A DNA stretch of 64,000 bases from the NCBI RefSeq assembly GCF_000520975.1, contig NZ_JACB01000003.1, positions 248,001 through 312,000 on the forward strand. The letters run 5' to 3'. The translations under genes and the position numbers were made by a program. How positions within the stretch are numbered: the stretch's first letter is position 1; every line of letters begins with the position of its first letter. This DNA is from Aquimarina megaterium XH134 (GTDB taxonomy: Bacteria > Bacteroidota > Bacteroidia > Flavobacteriales > Flavobacteriaceae). Positions 62,474-64,000 of this stretch are shown in pieces. The notes under the pieces were generated by a model. That model was not told the origin of the DNA and searched no databases. It saw only the letters and a program-made list of their open reading frames with translations.

Positions 62474-64000
62474 ATGAAAATATTTTCTGCGCAACAAATG
62501 CGTATGGCAGATGAAGCTACAATGGTTTCAGCTAAGATCACATCATTAGAATTGATGGAACGTGCTGCAACACAAATTTTTAATTTGATTCATAGCAGAC
62601 TACAAGGGTCTCCAATTATGATCCATGTTTTTTGTGGTATTGGAAATAATGGAGGAGACGGATTAGTAGTTTCGAGATTATTACTGGAACATGGGTATAA
62701 TGTGAAGACTTATATTGTAAATTTTAGTGATAACAGATCAAAGGAATTTCTATCTAACTATGATCGATTAAAAGAAATAGCCAAGGATTGGCCTATCCAG
62801 CTTAAATGTGAAGAAGATTTTCCTCAACTCAAGCGTGAGGATATGATTATCGATGCCATTTTTGGTATCGGACTTAACAGACCATTGGTACCTTGGGTAG
62901 TTTCTTTGATCAAACATCTTAATACTTCAAGATGTTTTAAACTTTCTATAGATATTCCATCGGGCTTATATTCTGATAAAGCACCAGATAATCCCGAAGG
63001 AGTTATTTTTGCCAATGTTACGGTTACGTTTCAATTACCAAAACTTGTTTTCTTTTTACCAGAAACGGGTATGTATACACAAGATCTGGAGGTGATTGAT
63101 ATTGGATTAGATCGCAATTTTTTAATGCAAAATCCCGGTGTCGGCGTCTTAATTAATAAAAACGAAGTATTGCCATTATATCGACCAAGACATAAATTTA
63201 GCCATAAAGGCACTTATGGGCATTGTGTAGTGATAGGAGGAAGTTACGGTAAGATAGGAAGTGTGGTCTTGGCTACTAAAGCAGCCTTAAAGACAGGAGC
63301 TGGTTTGGTTACTGCATATATTCCAGAATGTGGATATGAAGTACTTCAAACTGCTGTTCCGGAAGCTATGGTAATTGCAGATAGTGATGACGAATTAGAA
63401 GAGATCACTCTGGATTTTAAACCCGCAGCTATAGGAATTGGAATTGGTCTTGGAACTGGAGAAAAAACCATTAGTGCATTTGAAGAGTTTTTAAAAGAGA
63501 ATACATCTCCTCTTGTAATAGATGCCGACGGGATTAATATCCTATCAAAAAGACCTGAGTTTCTTGAAAAACTTCCGAAGAAAACTATTTTAACACCACA
63601 TCCTAAGGAGTTAGAACGATTAGTAGGTAAATGGAAAGACGATTTTGATAAAATTAAAAAAACAAAAGCATTTTCTAAACAATATGATTGTGTTGTAATA
63701 ATTAAAGGAGCCAACTCTATAACGGTATTTGAAGATCAATTGTATGTGAATAATACAGGAAACCCGGGAATGGCCACAGCAGGAAGCGGTGATGTGCTTA
63801 CAGGGATGATTACCGGTTTACTGTCTCAAGGTTATGACCCTCTGCATGCTGCTGTTTTTGGAGTCTATCTGCATGGAAGCTCGGGAGACATAGGTGTTCA
63901 AAAAACTGGTTTTGAAGGATTGATTGCGGGTGAAATCATATCACATATAGGTCCAGCTTTTATAGAATTATTTAAAACACCCAATGTTGAAGGGCAACAA
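62474..64000 (+). CDS. nnr: Bifunctional NAD(P)H-hydrate epimerase/dehydratase (3' end outside window)
   Basis: 509 codons are open to the window edge. The N-terminal YjeF_N epimerase part shows L-M-E-R-A-A near residue 27, G-N-N-G-G-D-G near residue 57 and I-D-A-I-F-G-I-G near residue 125. The C-terminal YjeF_C ADP-dependent dehydratase part starts near residue 235 (G-H-C-V-V-I-G-G-S-Y-G) and has D-A-D-G near residue 350, T-P-H-P-K-E near residue 374 and the conserved N-x-G-N-P-G-M-A-T-A-G-S-G-D-V-L near residue 430. It repairs hydrated NADH/NADPH. The family length of about 505-520 means only the last few codons are missing. Confidence 0.95.
   Translation, partial: MKIFSAQQMRMADEATMVSAKITSLELMERAATQIFNLIHSRLQGSPIMIHVFCGIGNNGGDGLVVSRLLLEHGYNVKTYIVNFSDNRSKEFLSNYDRLKEIAKDWPIQLKCEEDFPQLKREDMIIDAIFGIGLNRPLVPWVVSLIKHLNTSRCFKLSIDIPSGLYSDKAPDNPEGVIFANVTVTFQLPKLVFFLPETGMYTQDLEVIDIGLDRNFLMQNPGVGVLINKNEVLPLYRPRHKFSHKGTYGHCVVIGGSYGKIGSVVLATKAALKTGAGLVTAYIPECGYEVLQTAVPEAMVIADSDDELEEITLDFKPAAIGIGIGLGTGEKTISAFEEFLKENTSPLVIDADGINILSKRPEFLEKLPKKTILTPHPKELERLVGKWKDDFDKIKKTKAFSKQYDCVVIIKGANSITVFEDQLYVNNTGNPGMATAGSGDVLTGMITGLLSQGYDPLHAAVFGVYLHGSSGDIGVQKTGFEGLIAGEIISHIGPAFIELFKTPNVEGQQ

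Noticed and set aside
63346..63714. 122-residue minus-strand frame inside nnr
   Set aside because: Antisense to the conserved dehydratase domain; composition reflects the sense codons.
1..64000. tRNA genes, CRISPR arrays, insertion sequences, prophage or integration sites
   Set aside because: No cloverleaf, no regularly spaced repeats, no transposase or integrase and no long direct repeats were seen on either strand.

Overview
The window is a gene-dense, AT-rich piece of a chromosome from a member of the Bacteroidota, most likely class Flavobacteriia. The evidence is a FecI-type sigma/FecR/SusC/SusD locus, promoters of the TTG-N19-TAnnTTTG type, few Shine-Dalgarno sequences, many small outer-membrane beta-barrel proteins and lipoproteins, BshA (bacillithiol synthesis), and a ThrA aspartokinase-homoserine dehydrogenase fusion. 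I see no insertion sequence, prophage, CRISPR array, tRNA or rRNA. One RNA gene, rnpB, is clear.

Layout. 1-6.4 kb: end of rpsA with a strong terminator, a small secreted protein, then a rightward series pyrR, pyrB, a STAS-like protein, a secreted thioredoxin-like protein, rnz and pdxH. 6.4-8.6 kb: a large OmpA/DUF11 surface protein on the minus strand. 9.0-12.5 kb: polyphosphate cluster sixA-ppk1-ppx. 12.6-19 kb: a beta-barrel protein, a Crp/Fnr-like regulator, and an unusual rightward set of an adenylation-membrane-flavoreductase fusion (1006 aa), an enoyl-CoA hydratase and a secreted protein. 19-24 kb: first miaE, dnaX, rnpB, bshA. 23.8-31.7 kb: three small beta-barrel proteins, a 2-oxoadipate/D-2-hydroxyglutarate module (HglS-like protein, Lrp regulator, YdiJ-like flavoprotein), a second miaE, and an LpxH-like phosphoesterase. 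32-37.6 kb: beta-glucosidase, a gluconokinase/6-phosphogluconate dehydrogenase fusion and a GntP permease. 37.8-47 kb: aroC, a dicarboxylate/amino-acid symporter, a LysR regulator diverging from a PLP decarboxylase, small lipoproteins, a DCC protein, an SDR, gcvT and a DUF3052 protein. 47.3-54.9 kb: sigma factor, anti-sigma factor, SusC, SusD and a surface lipoprotein. 55-57.2 kb: Nudix hydrolase, lipoprotein and a degenerate M28 peptidase. 57.3-62.2 kb: leftward thr operon thrL-thrA-thrB-thrC. 62.5 kb to the edge: nnr, truncated by the window.

The main discoveries by reading are: (1) a 37-codon leader peptide ahead of thrA with a Thr/Ile codon run and competing RNA pairings, which looks like a transcription attenuator; (2) an A10 run in dnaX at codons 354-357, placed so that adding one A gives an immediate stop exactly at the end of the clamp-loader core, suggesting programmed slippage to make a gamma-type product; (3) the adenylation-membrane-flavoreductase fusion and its partners, a possible undescribed redox or biosynthetic pathway; (4) a compact D-2-hydroxyglutarate module; (5) a one-protein gluconate-to-ribulose-5-phosphate enzyme beside its permease; (6) two different miaE genes 10 kb apart. 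Several perfect inverted repeats before rnpB, bshA, the decarboxylase and the fusion gene are unexplained and may be regulatory.
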